From: Marinifilum sp. D737
GTDB lineage: Bacteria > Bacteroidota > Bacteroidia > Bacteroidales > Marinifilaceae
Assembly: GCF_026672275.1 (NCBI RefSeq)
Contig: NZ_JANQCD010000007.1
Coordinates: forward strand, 1 to 64,000
Length of the DNA: 64,000 nt
Direction: 5' to 3'
The translations under genes were made by a program, and so were the position numbers. A model generated the notes under the pieces. It ran no database searches. It was not told the DNA's origin and was given only the letters and a program-made list of their open reading frames with translations. Below, one piece after another: positions 52,930-61,209 of the stretch (positions are counted from its first letter, which is position 1; the number at the start of each line of letters is the position of its first letter).

Positions 52930-53854
52930 ATCCGTCCGTTTTTGTGCTCAATGCCATAAAACAATCTTCAATTCCCGGCTTCACTTGCTCTATTTCCAAA
53001 TGCAAATGCCCTTTACTTTTTAGGTAGGAGTTGACTTCTTCCAATGAAAACTCTTTTCGTGCATCGGTGTAATGCAAAGCTTGACCGAATAGAAAAACAG
53101 AGTTTGTAAATTCAAATTCTCTTAAATCCAGTAAGCATTGGTAGTTATCATTACTTTTAATTGCATACAGCTTTCTTTCGAACTGATCTACAATTTCCTG
53201 TGGCGTATTCACTTGTAGAATTTCGCCATCTTTAATCAAGGCAACTCTTTCACACAAGTTTGCTTCATCCATATATGGGGTTGCAACTACAATGGTAATT
53301 CCTTTTGATTTTAAGCTCTTTAGCATCTGCCAGAATTCACTTCTCGATACCGCATCAACCCCAGTGGTTGGTTCATCCAACAAGAGCACTTTGGGCTGAT
53401 GAATTAGTGCACAACACAAGGCGAGTTTCTGTTTCATTCCTCCCGAAAGATTCCCTGCCAGGCGATCTTTGAATGGCTCTATTTGCACCCATATATCATG
53501 AATCATGTCCATATTGTCCTCGATTCGCGTATCAAATACCGTGGCAAAGAACTCAAGGTTTTCGATTACACTTAAATCCTGATACAAAGAGAATTTCCCA
53601 GGCATATACCCCAATAGGTTTCTGATTTGCTTATATCCCCCAACCATATCAATATCACACATGCGAGCACTTCCAATATCTGGCAATAATAGGGTAGCAA
53701 GCAGCCTAAAAAGAGTTGTTTTCCCCGCACCATCAGGCCCAATTAAACCGAATAGTTCCCCTGAATTTATATCCAAATTAATATGCTTAAGTGCCTGAAC
53801 ACTTCCGTATGTTTTGGATAGGTTTTCTATGCTAATACCTGCATTCATAATCAA
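52922..53854 (-). CDS. ABC transporter ATPase (first)
   Basis: 310 residues. Walker A GPDGAGKTT, Q-loop YMPGKFSLYQDLS, regular signature NLSGGMKQKLALC, Walker B VLLLDEPTTGVD and the D-loop. In the position of the switch His is ATPYMDEA (Pro, not His), whereas the partner has TTHYMDE. So each ATPase lacks what the other has: a complementary, asymmetric pair with one composite active site, if they dimerise. Stop and start overlap by 8 bases with the next gene. Confidence 0.93.
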   Translation of the reverse strand: MIMNAGISIENLSKTYGSVQALKHINLDINSGELFGLIGPDGAGKTTLFRLLATLLLPDIGSARMCDIDMVGGYKQIRNLLGYMPGKFSLYQDLSVIENLEFFATVFDTRIEDNMDMIHDIWVQIEPFKDRLAGNLSGGMKQKLALCCALIHQPKVLLLDEPTTGVDAVSRSEFWQMLKSLKSKGITIVVATPYMDEANLCERVALIKDGEILQVNTPQEIVDQFERKLYAIKSNDNYQCLLDLREFEFTNSVFLFGQALHYTDARKEFSLEEVNSYLKSKGHLHLEIEQVKPGIEDCFMALSTKTDGYE

Positions 53855-54739
53855 TTAGAATCTAATTTCACCTGGCATACCAATCTTTAGTCGCCCATCG
53901 TTTACAACTCTTACTTTTAATGCATAAACCAACTTTACCCGCTCTTGTTTTGTTTGAATAATTTTAGGTGTAAATTCCGATTGAGATGATATCCAGGTAA
54001 TTTCTCCTTCCAAACTTTCATTCTCATCAGCATTTTTATCAATGATCACCTTCACTTTTTGACCGATTCTCACGCTTGAAAGCTGATCTCCCGAAATGTA
54101 GGCTCTCAAATCCAAGGATCTTAGATCTGCCAATTTGAACAGTGGAGTTCCTGCATTCACCATTTCGAACTGCTCCTTATATTTCTCAAGTACAGTAGCA
54201 GCCTTTGGGACCATTATCTTACTCTTCGCAATCAGATCATTAATGGACTCTATTTGTCTGTCTAAGCTTTCAATATTTCCCAGCACTTTGGCATTCTCAG
54301 TTTGCACCGATTTTATTTGCTTTTCAACAACCTGAATGTTTCCATTAATATCATCTACTTTTTTAACTGAAACTGCTTCATCGGCATACATTTGATCAAT
54401 TCGCTGCTTGTCTTTTTGCAATAAAACCAGCTGCTCCTTGTAAACATCAATTCTGGATATGATATTTTGAATTCCAGATGCTATTGACTTGCGCTGTGCC
54501 TTTAACTGCTCTTTTTTCAGAAACAGTTGAGAGGTATCGATATATCCAACCAAAGTAGGTTCATTGAATACATCTCCTTCTTTAAGATTCAAGCCCAATA
54601 TTTTCCCTGAATTTTCTGCAGAGATCGTGTAATCTACAGCTTCGAAATTACCATATGCATCCGATAGCTGATCTCCATTATTACATGCGCTAACCAACAT
54701 CGCAATTATCAATCCGATATATAATTTTATTTGTCTCAT
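53855..54739 (-). CDS. Periplasmic adaptor (HlyD/membrane-fusion) lipoprotein
   Basis: 294 residues. The signal MRQIKLYIGLIIAMLVSAC ends in a lipobox Cys. The biotinyl-lipoyl-like half (ISAENSGKILGLNLKEGDVF) is followed by a long coiled coil (about 75-170; LKAQRKSIASGIQNII to ESLDRQIESINDLIAKSK), then the second lipoyl half (VPKAATVLEKYKEQFEMVNAGTPLFKLADLRSLDLRAYI) and a beta barrel. It links the ABC permeases to the TolC-type outer-membrane gene directly upstream. Starts and stops are adjacent to both neighbours (3 and 0 bases). Confidence 0.94.
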   Translation of the reverse strand: MRQIKLYIGLIIAMLVSACNNGDQLSDAYGNFEAVDYTISAENSGKILGLNLKEGDVFNEPTLVGYIDTSQLFLKKEQLKAQRKSIASGIQNIISRIDVYKEQLVLLQKDKQRIDQMYADEAVSVKKVDDINGNIQVVEKQIKSVQTENAKVLGNIESLDRQIESINDLIAKSKIMVPKAATVLEKYKEQFEMVNAGTPLFKLADLRSLDLRAYISGDQLSSVRIGQKVKVIIDKNADENESLEGEITWISSQSEFTPKIIQTKQERVKLVYALKVRVVNDGRLKIGMPGEIRF

Positions 54740-54742
54740 TTT

Positions 54743-56041
54743 CTACCTAATTTCTGTTTTCCCTAATATTCTTTTGTATTCAGCAATGGACTGGCACAGT
54801 TGAATTTGATGATATTCCCTGTTTAGTTTGGCCTGTATTTCCTTGTTTAAATCTTCCAGGTAATCACTGGATGTGATCACACCATTGTCAAGTTGAGAAG
54901 AAGAAGTTTTGGTCACCTCTTCCTGAAGGCACACAATTGCATCATCCTGTTCCAGTAATATCTTGAACTTAGATATGTTATTGACCTCCGTGCGCAATTC
55001 AACCATTTGATTCTTCTGAAAACTTGATCGTTGAGTTGCCACAATTTCCTTTTGCAATTGATACTTTCTTTGATTTCGTTTGCTCGATTTCCAGTCAAAA
55101 ATGTTCCAGCTCAATTTTGCGCCAAGCATATAGTAGCTGTCAAAATCATCATTTAATTGATTGTAGCCTGGCTGACCATATCCCAACTGACCAAAAGCGC
55201 TGATTACAGGAAGCCTGTCTTTCCTGGTGATTTCCATCTTCTCATCCAGCAATAAGTTTTGCCCTTCGAACAATTTGTACTCTGGCCTCTCTTCTGAAAA
55301 TTCATTACCCAGTTTAAATTGTCCGATCTCTTCTTTCACACCAATGGCTTCAATATCGAACTTTTCAATCCTATTCATCAACTCGGCCAGGCTTTCCAGG
55401 CTTGTTCTTTCGGCAAATTCTATTTCTTTTTCTTGCTGTTGAATGAGAAGCAGTTCCGATTCCAGCACTTTGGAATTAAAAGCAGCCATTACACCATTTT
55501 TCACAGCCGATTGCACCTGTTGCAAACGTGCTGCAATACTTTTTCTTTTCACCTCTAAAACCTGTCTGCTTTGCCTTAGCAGCAGAATGCTAAAGTATGC
55601 ATCGTTCACACGCTCTCTAAGCTCATACATTCTGACTTCCAGATCAATCACTTCAAGATCTGCAGACAATTGCTCCAGTTTCACCTGACTTTTGATCCTA
55701 CCACCATTGTAAATCAACTGCTCAACATCCAGATTCAGGGAAATTTGTTCCTTGGGTGCACCAAAAGAATTTGGTCCTGCAAGCGGACTGCTGGTTACAT
55801 CAGACTGGTAACTCATTCTTCCATTGGCATACAATTGGGGCAAAAAGGCAGTTTTTAAATTCTCAACACTTAATCCCGATTGTTCACGCAACAAATCTTT
55901 TCCTTTTACCAAAGGATAATTTTGCTGCACTATTTCCTGAATTTGCTCCAAACTTAAAATGCTATTCTGCCCAAATCCTATATTCATATATGCAAAGCAC
56001 ATCAGGAATAAAGCACATTTTTTATACGATATCATTTTCAT
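54743..56041 (-). CDS. TolC-family outer-membrane efflux protein
   Basis: 432 residues with signal peptide MKMISYKKCALFLMCFAYMNIGFG-Q. Two OEP repeats with long helices: QIQEIVQQNYPLVKGKDLLREQSGLSVENLKTAFLPQLYANGRMSY and its echo near 235-300 (YKLFEGQNLLLDEKMEITRKDRLPVISAFGQLGYGQPGYN), with helical hairpins between. It supplies the outer-membrane channel. Its ATG overlaps the stop of the tetR gene (ATGA), so it is translated in the same operon. Confidence 0.93.
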   Translation of the reverse strand: MKMISYKKCALFLMCFAYMNIGFGQNSILSLEQIQEIVQQNYPLVKGKDLLREQSGLSVENLKTAFLPQLYANGRMSYQSDVTSSPLAGPNSFGAPKEQISLNLDVEQLIYNGGRIKSQVKLEQLSADLEVIDLEVRMYELRERVNDAYFSILLLRQSRQVLEVKRKSIAARLQQVQSAVKNGVMAAFNSKVLESELLLIQQQEKEIEFAERTSLESLAELMNRIEKFDIEAIGVKEEIGQFKLGNEFSEERPEYKLFEGQNLLLDEKMEITRKDRLPVISAFGQLGYGQPGYNQLNDDFDSYYMLGAKLSWNIFDWKSSKRNQRKYQLQKEIVATQRSSFQKNQMVELRTEVNNISKFKILLEQDDAIVCLQEEVTKTSSSQLDNGVITSSDYLEDLNKEIQAKLNREYHQIQLCQSIAEYKRILGKTEIR

Positions 56042-56661
56042 ACTGATTGGATTTTAATGGATTGAATCACAAAATCAGCAACATGATCGGCCCTTTTCTT
56101 TAAGACTTCTGTCACATCCTCATCAGGGTACAGAATTTCCCCGGCAACTGGTCGGCTGACAATTGGAAATATGCACAAACTCATGATATTCCATAACAAC
56201 TCCCTGGGGTCGATTGGTCTTATTTTGCCTTCTCTAATATATTGCTGGATTTGCATCCTGGTTTTTTCCTTGGCTTCCACCACTCCTTCGAACTTCATCA
56301 AACGTAAAAAGCGATCAGGATTGGCACTGGCCTCATTCAAAACAAAAATTGGAATAAATGGGTATTCAATTAAGACTCCATAGTAATGGTGACACAGATT
56401 CCTGATTTTTGCAAATAACTCCGAATCGTCAGCTAAGAAAGAAGCCATAGGCCCCAACAATTTGCGAATTGCCCCTTCAAAAACCTGCTCAAACAACTTT
56501 TCCTTATTTCGGTAATAATAATGCAAAAGTGCTTTATTAATACCAGCGGCATCAGCAATTTCCTGCATACGAGCACCGGCATAACCTTTTTGGGCAAAAA
56601 TATCCTTTGCCGTTTTCAATATTAACTCCTGTGTTTCTTCTGACTTTTTATTCTCTTTCAT
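56038..56661 (-). CDS. TetR-family repressor of the export operon
   Basis: 207 residues from ATG 56661 (MKENKKSEETQELILKTAKD); the longer frame lacks family support. HTH: AKDIFAQKGYAGARMQEIADAAGINKALLHYYYRNKEKLFEQVFEGAI. The C-terminal ligand domain is helical with PFIPIFVLNEASANPDRFL. First gene of a seven-gene operon (tetR, tolC-like, adaptor, two ATPases, two permeases). Three TTAACC-type palindromes lie between 56667 and 56789 around its promoter, so it most likely represses its own operon and is released by the exported compound. Confidence 0.94.
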   Translation of the reverse strand: MKENKKSEETQELILKTAKDIFAQKGYAGARMQEIADAAGINKALLHYYYRNKEKLFEQVFEGAIRKLLGPMASFLADDSELFAKIRNLCHHYYGVLIEYPFIPIFVLNEASANPDRFLRLMKFEGVVEAKEKTRMQIQQYIREGKIRPIDPRELLWNIMSLCIFPIVSRPVAGEILYPDEDVTEVLKKRADHVADFVIQSIKIQSV

Positions 56662-56666
56662 ACTTT

Positions 56667-56789
56667 TTAACCATTTGGTTAATTCAACTATCAAAAATAA
56701 ACCATCCGGTTTAACCGTTTGGTTAATGCAAATGTAGGACATTTAAATAAAGATCAAAACATTTTCCTCTTTTTTAACCAAATAGTTAA
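56667..56789 (-). promoter_or_regulatory. Promoter with three TetR-type operators
   Basis: Operators TTAACCATTTGGTTAA (56667-56682), TTAACCGTTTGGTTAA (56711-56726) and TTAACCAAATAGTTAA (56774-56789). The minus-strand promoter has TTTTG (56759-56755) and TACATTTG (56736-56729) with 18 bases between, an excellent match to the Bacteroidota -33/-7 consensus. The predicted start lies inside the middle operator; the others flank the promoter, allowing full blockage or looping. Confidence 0.85.
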
Positions 56790-56829
56790 AAAAAAAAGAA
56801 AGAACTCAATTTGCTTAGAGTCCTTTCTT
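56790..56829 (-). terminator. Terminator of the FtsX-type permease gene
   Basis: AAGAAAGAACTC (56798-56809) pairs with GAGTCCTTTCTT (56818-56829) with one mismatch; the minus strand continues into a T-run of nine or more. It sits only 8 bases from the upstream-most TetR operator. Confidence 0.8.
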
Positions 56830-56844
56830 AATTATAGTTCTATA

Positions 56845-59268
56845 TTATTCGTATCGAAGTGATTTTATGGGATTTGCATTGGCTACTTTTACCGAATGTC
56901 CACTTACTGTTAAAATTGCCAACAGCAAGGAAATACTTAGTGCAATCAAGAAATAATACCAAGGAAAATCTATTCTATACACAAAGTTCGACAACCACTT
57001 TTGCATTGCATAATAACTTAATGGCCAAGCAATCACATTTGCAATAATTACACTTACACATAAATTTTTACTCAACAATACAATCAGATTCATCTCGGTA
57101 CCACCAAGTACTTTCCTAATTCCTATTTCCTTTACACGTTGTTGCATTTCAAAAGAAACCAATCCCAATAAGCCCAATAAGGCAATAATGAATGCCAAAA
57201 TGGTAAAGGATGTTAAGATATTGGCGACTCTAACCTCCCCTTTGAATAACGTATTGAAATCAGCATCTAAAAAGAAATACTCAAATGGTTCTCCTTTGGT
57301 CATTTTCATCCAAATTTTCTTCACCATTTTCATGCCTCCCATAATATTATCCTGCTTCAGTTTCACCAACATGTATCTTTGATGATATTGGGGTGTATAT
57401 GTCAAAAACATAGGCAGAATCTTATCTCTCATCGATTCAAAATGGAAATTTTTCACCACCCCAATTATTTCGATTGGTGTACGTCCGGCATCAGAGATGT
57501 TAGGTCGATACACATTCCTTCCTACAGGACAATCGGTATAGCCTAAGGCATGTATTGCCGCCTCATTAGCAATAAAAGCAGAAGTGTCGGCCAACCTGTC
57601 TTTATCAAATTTTCTTCCGTCCTTCAGTTTTAAATCCAACAAATCAAGAAAGTTTTCATCTACATGCATCAAGCGGAAATTGATCATCTCCTCATTACTG
57701 GCTCCCTCTCTATACATCGACCATCCATTTGTTCCACGTCCAGGCACCATTCCTGAAAAAGAAACATTTTCAACTCCTGAATATTTAAAGAGCATTTCCT
57801 TTATGGTTACCTTTTCTTCTGCATTAAAGGTATAAGCACGATCAACCACCATAATCCTTTCCTTCTCAAATCCCAACTTCTTGTTTTGCATGAAATCAAC
57901 CTGTTCTTTCATTACAAAGGCAGAAATTAGTATTCCAATGGCAACTGTAAATTGAAACACCACCAAGGAAGCTCTAATTCTCTGTCCAATCTTCCCTTTC
58001 CTGACTTCTCCTCTCAGCACACTCATCACTCTAAATCCCGATAAGGAAAGCGCCGTATAGGTTCCAGCAAAAATGACTACAAATACGATTACTCCCAATA
58101 CAAATAACAAGTACTCAGGTTGCCACAATAAAGAAGAGGAAATATTTTTCTTGGCAATCATATTAAAGGATGGCAACATCAGTTCAATTAGAAAATAGGA
58201 CAATATGCCTGCAAAAAAAGTCATAATCAATGTTTCAGCATAAAACTGCAACATTAACATCTCTCTGCTGCTACCAAAAACCTTTCGAACACCAACTTCA
58301 TTTGCCCTTGTAAATGACCTGGCTGTAGTCAGGTTTAAAAAGTTTACACAAGCCAATAACAATATAAAAAATGCAATTGCCGAAAATATATATATGTATT
58401 TGATATCACTAATTGGTTCTATTTGACCATCTGTCGTAGAATGAAGGTAAATCTTTTCAAGAGGCTCCAGGTAATAGTTAAATTCATTTCCTGATTTTTC
58501 CCATTCATAAACATCAATACCCAGAATGCTCTTTAGCCTTGGCCCCATATATTTTAAGGTAAAATCCCTAAATTTTGATTCCAGCTCATTATAATGTGTT
58601 CCTGGTTCCAATAAAAAATAAGCTTGCATATAATCACTAAACCAACTATCTTCTTCTTTAGCACTTAAGTTCAAATTGCAAACCAAATTGTAATGAAAGT
58701 GAGAATTTTCAGGTACATCCTCTACTACACCTGTCACCGTGTAAAGGGTCTTTTCTCCCATCCGAATCAGTTTACCTAATGGATTGGAATTGCCAAAATA
58801 TTTTTTAGCTGTAGTTTCTGTAATGACAATATTCCCGGTACCATACAATGCAGTCTTAGGGTCACCATAAATAAACGGTCGATCGAACACTTCGAAAAAG
58901 GTGGAATCTGTCCTTAACAATTTATTTTCTACAAACTGCTTATCTTCATATGAAAAAAGAACATTACTCCTAAAATGTGTTCTAACCGCATACTTTACTT
59001 CTGGAAAATCGGACTGTGCTGCAGGCGAAAAAGGAGCACATATAGTGTTAAAATCTGTTTTTCTTTCACCCATTTTAGCCCTGGTTGCAACACGATATAT
59101 ATTCTCCGATTGAGAGTAAAACTTATCATAACTCAACTCATCCTGAACAAACAGGTAAATCAAAAACACACAAGCTAGTCCAATGGCTAAACCAACAACA
59201 TTTATAAAGGAATATCCCTTATATTTCTTCATATTGCGAAATGCAACCTTAAAAAAATTCAAAATCAT
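56845..59268 (-). CDS. MacB/FtsX-type ABC permease (putative peptide/lipid transporter or sensor)
   Basis: 807 residues from ATG 59268 (MILNFFKVAFRNMKKYKGYSF); the TTG further upstream is unlikely. Two repeats of the MacB-PCD plus FtsX layout: TM helix FINVVGLAIGLACVFLIYLFV, periplasmic domain, three TM near 290-400 with TTARSFTRANEVGVRKVFGSSR; then TM near 440, second periplasmic domain and three TM near 690-790 with MQQRVKEIGIRKVLGGTEM. Bacteroidota have many such DUF-like 800-residue permeases, often with an ATPase in trans. No ATPase gene is next to it. Not in the TetR operon. Confidence 0.92.
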   Translation of the reverse strand: MILNFFKVAFRNMKKYKGYSFINVVGLAIGLACVFLIYLFVQDELSYDKFYSQSENIYRVATRAKMGERKTDFNTICAPFSPAAQSDFPEVKYAVRTHFRSNVLFSYEDKQFVENKLLRTDSTFFEVFDRPFIYGDPKTALYGTGNIVITETTAKKYFGNSNPLGKLIRMGEKTLYTVTGVVEDVPENSHFHYNLVCNLNLSAKEEDSWFSDYMQAYFLLEPGTHYNELESKFRDFTLKYMGPRLKSILGIDVYEWEKSGNEFNYYLEPLEKIYLHSTTDGQIEPISDIKYIYIFSAIAFFILLLACVNFLNLTTARSFTRANEVGVRKVFGSSREMLMLQFYAETLIMTFFAGILSYFLIELMLPSFNMIAKKNISSSLLWQPEYLLFVLGVIVFVVIFAGTYTALSLSGFRVMSVLRGEVRKGKIGQRIRASLVVFQFTVAIGILISAFVMKEQVDFMQNKKLGFEKERIMVVDRAYTFNAEEKVTIKEMLFKYSGVENVSFSGMVPGRGTNGWSMYREGASNEEMINFRLMHVDENFLDLLDLKLKDGRKFDKDRLADTSAFIANEAAIHALGYTDCPVGRNVYRPNISDAGRTPIEIIGVVKNFHFESMRDKILPMFLTYTPQYHQRYMLVKLKQDNIMGGMKMVKKIWMKMTKGEPFEYFFLDADFNTLFKGEVRVANILTSFTILAFIIALLGLLGLVSFEMQQRVKEIGIRKVLGGTEMNLIVLLSKNLCVSVIIANVIAWPLSYYAMQKWLSNFVYRIDFPWYYFLIALSISLLLAILTVSGHSVKVANANPIKSLRYE

Positions 59269-59404
59269 CACACGTAGATTAAGGTTATGTCTTTCGATTA
59301 TCAATCAACATGCCACCTTATGTAACAAACTTATTTACTGACCAATGATTCCAACCTCTCATTCCGCATTGTGTTCGCATACGCACATTTAATTTTCGAT
59401 TATG

Positions 59405-59440
59405 GACAAAAAAAGAAGGAATGCAAATGCATTCCTTCTT
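59405..59440 (-). terminator. Terminator of the serine operon
   Basis: AAGAAGGAATGCA (59413-59425) / TGCATTCCTTCTT (59428-59440), perfect; minus strand T-run of seven. It is 20 bases past the stop of the DUF1015 gene. Confidence 0.9.
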
Positions 59441-59460
59441 CTAATATAATGTGATTCAAA

Positions 59461-60711
59461 TTAGTCTAATTTGTGAATCAATAAACCTGAACGAAGCTTA
59501 GGTTCGAACCAAGTTGTTTTAGGAGGCATGATGTTACCAGTATCAGCAATATCAATTAATTGCTGCATAGATACTGCGTACAATGCGAAAGCAGCTTTCA
59601 TATTACCGCTATCTACACGTTTCTTCAACTCACCTAATCCACGGATACCACCAACAAATTCTGCACGTGTAGTCGTACGAAGATCTTTGATATCAAGCAG
59701 GTTATCAAGAACATGGTTAGATAAGATCGTTACATCAAGAACACCAATCGGATCCTTATCATCGTAAGTACCTTCCTTAGCGTTCATTTTGTACCACTTG
59801 CCTTCTAAATACATAGAGAATTCGTGTAATTTAGCTGGCTTGTAGATTTCTTCACCCATGCACTCTACTTCGAAAGTAGCTTCCAATTTAGCCAAGAACT
59901 CTTCAGCAGTCATACCATTTAAATCCTTAACTACACGGTTGTAGTCAATAATCTTCAATTGGTTATCTGGGAAGTGTACTGCCATGAAGTAGTTGTACTC
60001 CTCATCACCTGTGTGGTTTGGATTCTTAGCAGCAAACTCATCACCAATACGAGCAGCAGCAGCTGTTCTGTGGTGACCATCAGCTACGTAAGTTGCAGGA
60101 ACTTTAGTTGCGAACAACTCTTCCAACTCTTTGTTAGTAGCAGGATCGTTTACTGGCCAGAAATGGTGACCGAAACCATCTTCAGCAACGAAATCGTAAG
60201 TAGCTTCTTCGTTTTTAACGATATTTTCTACGATAGCATCGATTTCAGGTACAGCTTTGTATGAGAAAAATACAGGTTCAAGGTTAGCCTCAACATAACG
60301 AGTTAAAATCATACGATCTTCCTCTTTATCCGGACGAGTTAACTCGTGCTTTTTAATTACACCAGTTTTGTAATCTTCACATGCAGCATTCGCAACGATA
60401 CCATACTGAGTACGTCCGTCCATTGTTTGAGCATAGATATAGAATTTAGCTTCTTCATCTTGCTTCAACCAACCTTTTTCTTGCCACAAGTTAAAGTTAG
60501 ATACTGATTTTTCATATACTTCTTCAGAGTGAACATCAGTTCCTGCAGGACAATCAATCTCTGCTCTTGTAATATGTAGTAAAGAACACTCTTTACCTTC
60601 AGCCATTTGAGCAGCCTCTTCTGAATTCATTACGTCATATGGAAGACATGCCAAATCCTTAGCGATATCTTGAGTAGGGCGCAAGCCTCTGAATGGTTTT
60701 ACTATAGCCAT
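59461..60711 (-). CDS. DUF1015 protein of the serine biosynthesis operon
   Basis: 416 residues, full family length. Signatures: AIVKPFRGLRPTQDIAKDLACLPYDVMN at the start, YADGHHRTAAAAR-like segment (ATYVADGHHRTAAAARIGDEF near 205) and the end GNIMPPKTTWFEPKLRSGLLIH. Function is not firmly known; in many Bacteroidota the gene follows serC and serA, which suggests a role in serine metabolism. Here a four-helix-bundle gene with inverted-repeat borders separates it from serA. Confidence 0.93.
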   Translation of the reverse strand: MAIVKPFRGLRPTQDIAKDLACLPYDVMNSEEAAQMAEGKECSLLHITRAEIDCPAGTDVHSEEVYEKSVSNFNLWQEKGWLKQDEEAKFYIYAQTMDGRTQYGIVANAACEDYKTGVIKKHELTRPDKEEDRMILTRYVEANLEPVFFSYKAVPEIDAIVENIVKNEEATYDFVAEDGFGHHFWPVNDPATNKELEELFATKVPATYVADGHHRTAAAARIGDEFAAKNPNHTGDEEYNYFMAVHFPDNQLKIIDYNRVVKDLNGMTAEEFLAKLEATFEVECMGEEIYKPAKLHEFSMYLEGKWYKMNAKEGTYDDKDPIGVLDVTILSNHVLDNLLDIKDLRTTTRAEFVGGIRGLGELKKRVDSGNMKAAFALYAVSMQQLIDIADTGNIMPPKTTWFEPKLRSGLLIHKLD

Positions 60712-60759
60712 CGTTTATGTATTTTTGTTGTGTTGTTAATTTTGTTTAATTGTAAATTC

Positions 60760-61199
60760 GTGATTTAGTGAATTTGTAATATTGTTATTTAGAATCAAGT
60801 TTTCTTTCCAGATATTTCTTATATCCAGATGCCATTTTTGATAATTCAGTCAATATTTTTCGAATTTCATCATACTGATATTGATCAATATAATTTTGTT
60901 GCAATGCTATTTCAGAACACACCAAACATTCGCGAATAGAACCTTTTGATGTTTTGATATATTTTAAAGACAACGGAATTGTTTCTCCATATCCCTCTCC
61001 AATATTTAATGCAACAGAATTTGCAGCTCTTCGATATTGATTCGTTAAACCAAATCTCTCATCAATTGGAAATTGTTTAGTTTGATTGTAAACTATTTTA
61101 ATCATTTCCAATGACTTCTGATAGAGATCTAATTTTTCAAAGTCAAACATTTATAGCTTCGCTGTAAAATTTCCAAAAATACAAATTCGCTAAATCACA
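60760..61199. mobile_element. 440-bp element: four-helix-bundle gene with 19-bp inverted ends
   Basis: GTGATTTAGTGAATTTGTA (60760-60778) and the reverse complement of 61181-61199 (GTGATTTAGCGAATTTGTA) match at 18 of 19 positions and enclose just the four-helix-bundle gene. The element interrupts a serC-serA-DUF1015 operon. Similar ORFs occur in 23S rRNA intervening sequences, whose ends also pair. Transposition is inferred from structure and position; no transposase is present. Confidence 0.6.
60785..61150 (-). CDS. Four-helix-bundle protein (23S rRNA intervening-sequence type)
   Basis: 121 residues of the S23/IVP family: FEKLDLYQKSLEMIKIVYNQTKQFPIDERFGLTNQYRRAANSVALNIGEGYG, then LKYIKTSKGSIRECLVCSEIAL and EIRKILTELSKMASGYKKYLERK, all family landmarks in order. 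Members form pentamers of four-helix bundles with a basic face and are also related to the accessory variability determinant (Avd) of diversity-generating retroelements; nucleic-acid binding is likely. It sits in a serine operon where it has no obvious business, between matching inverted repeats. Confidence 0.93.
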   Translation of the reverse strand: MFDFEKLDLYQKSLEMIKIVYNQTKQFPIDERFGLTNQYRRAANSVALNIGEGYGETIPLSLKYIKTSKGSIRECLVCSEIALQQNYIDQYQYDEIRKILTELSKMASGYKKYLERKLDSK

Positions 61200-61209
61200 A
61201 AATCACGAT

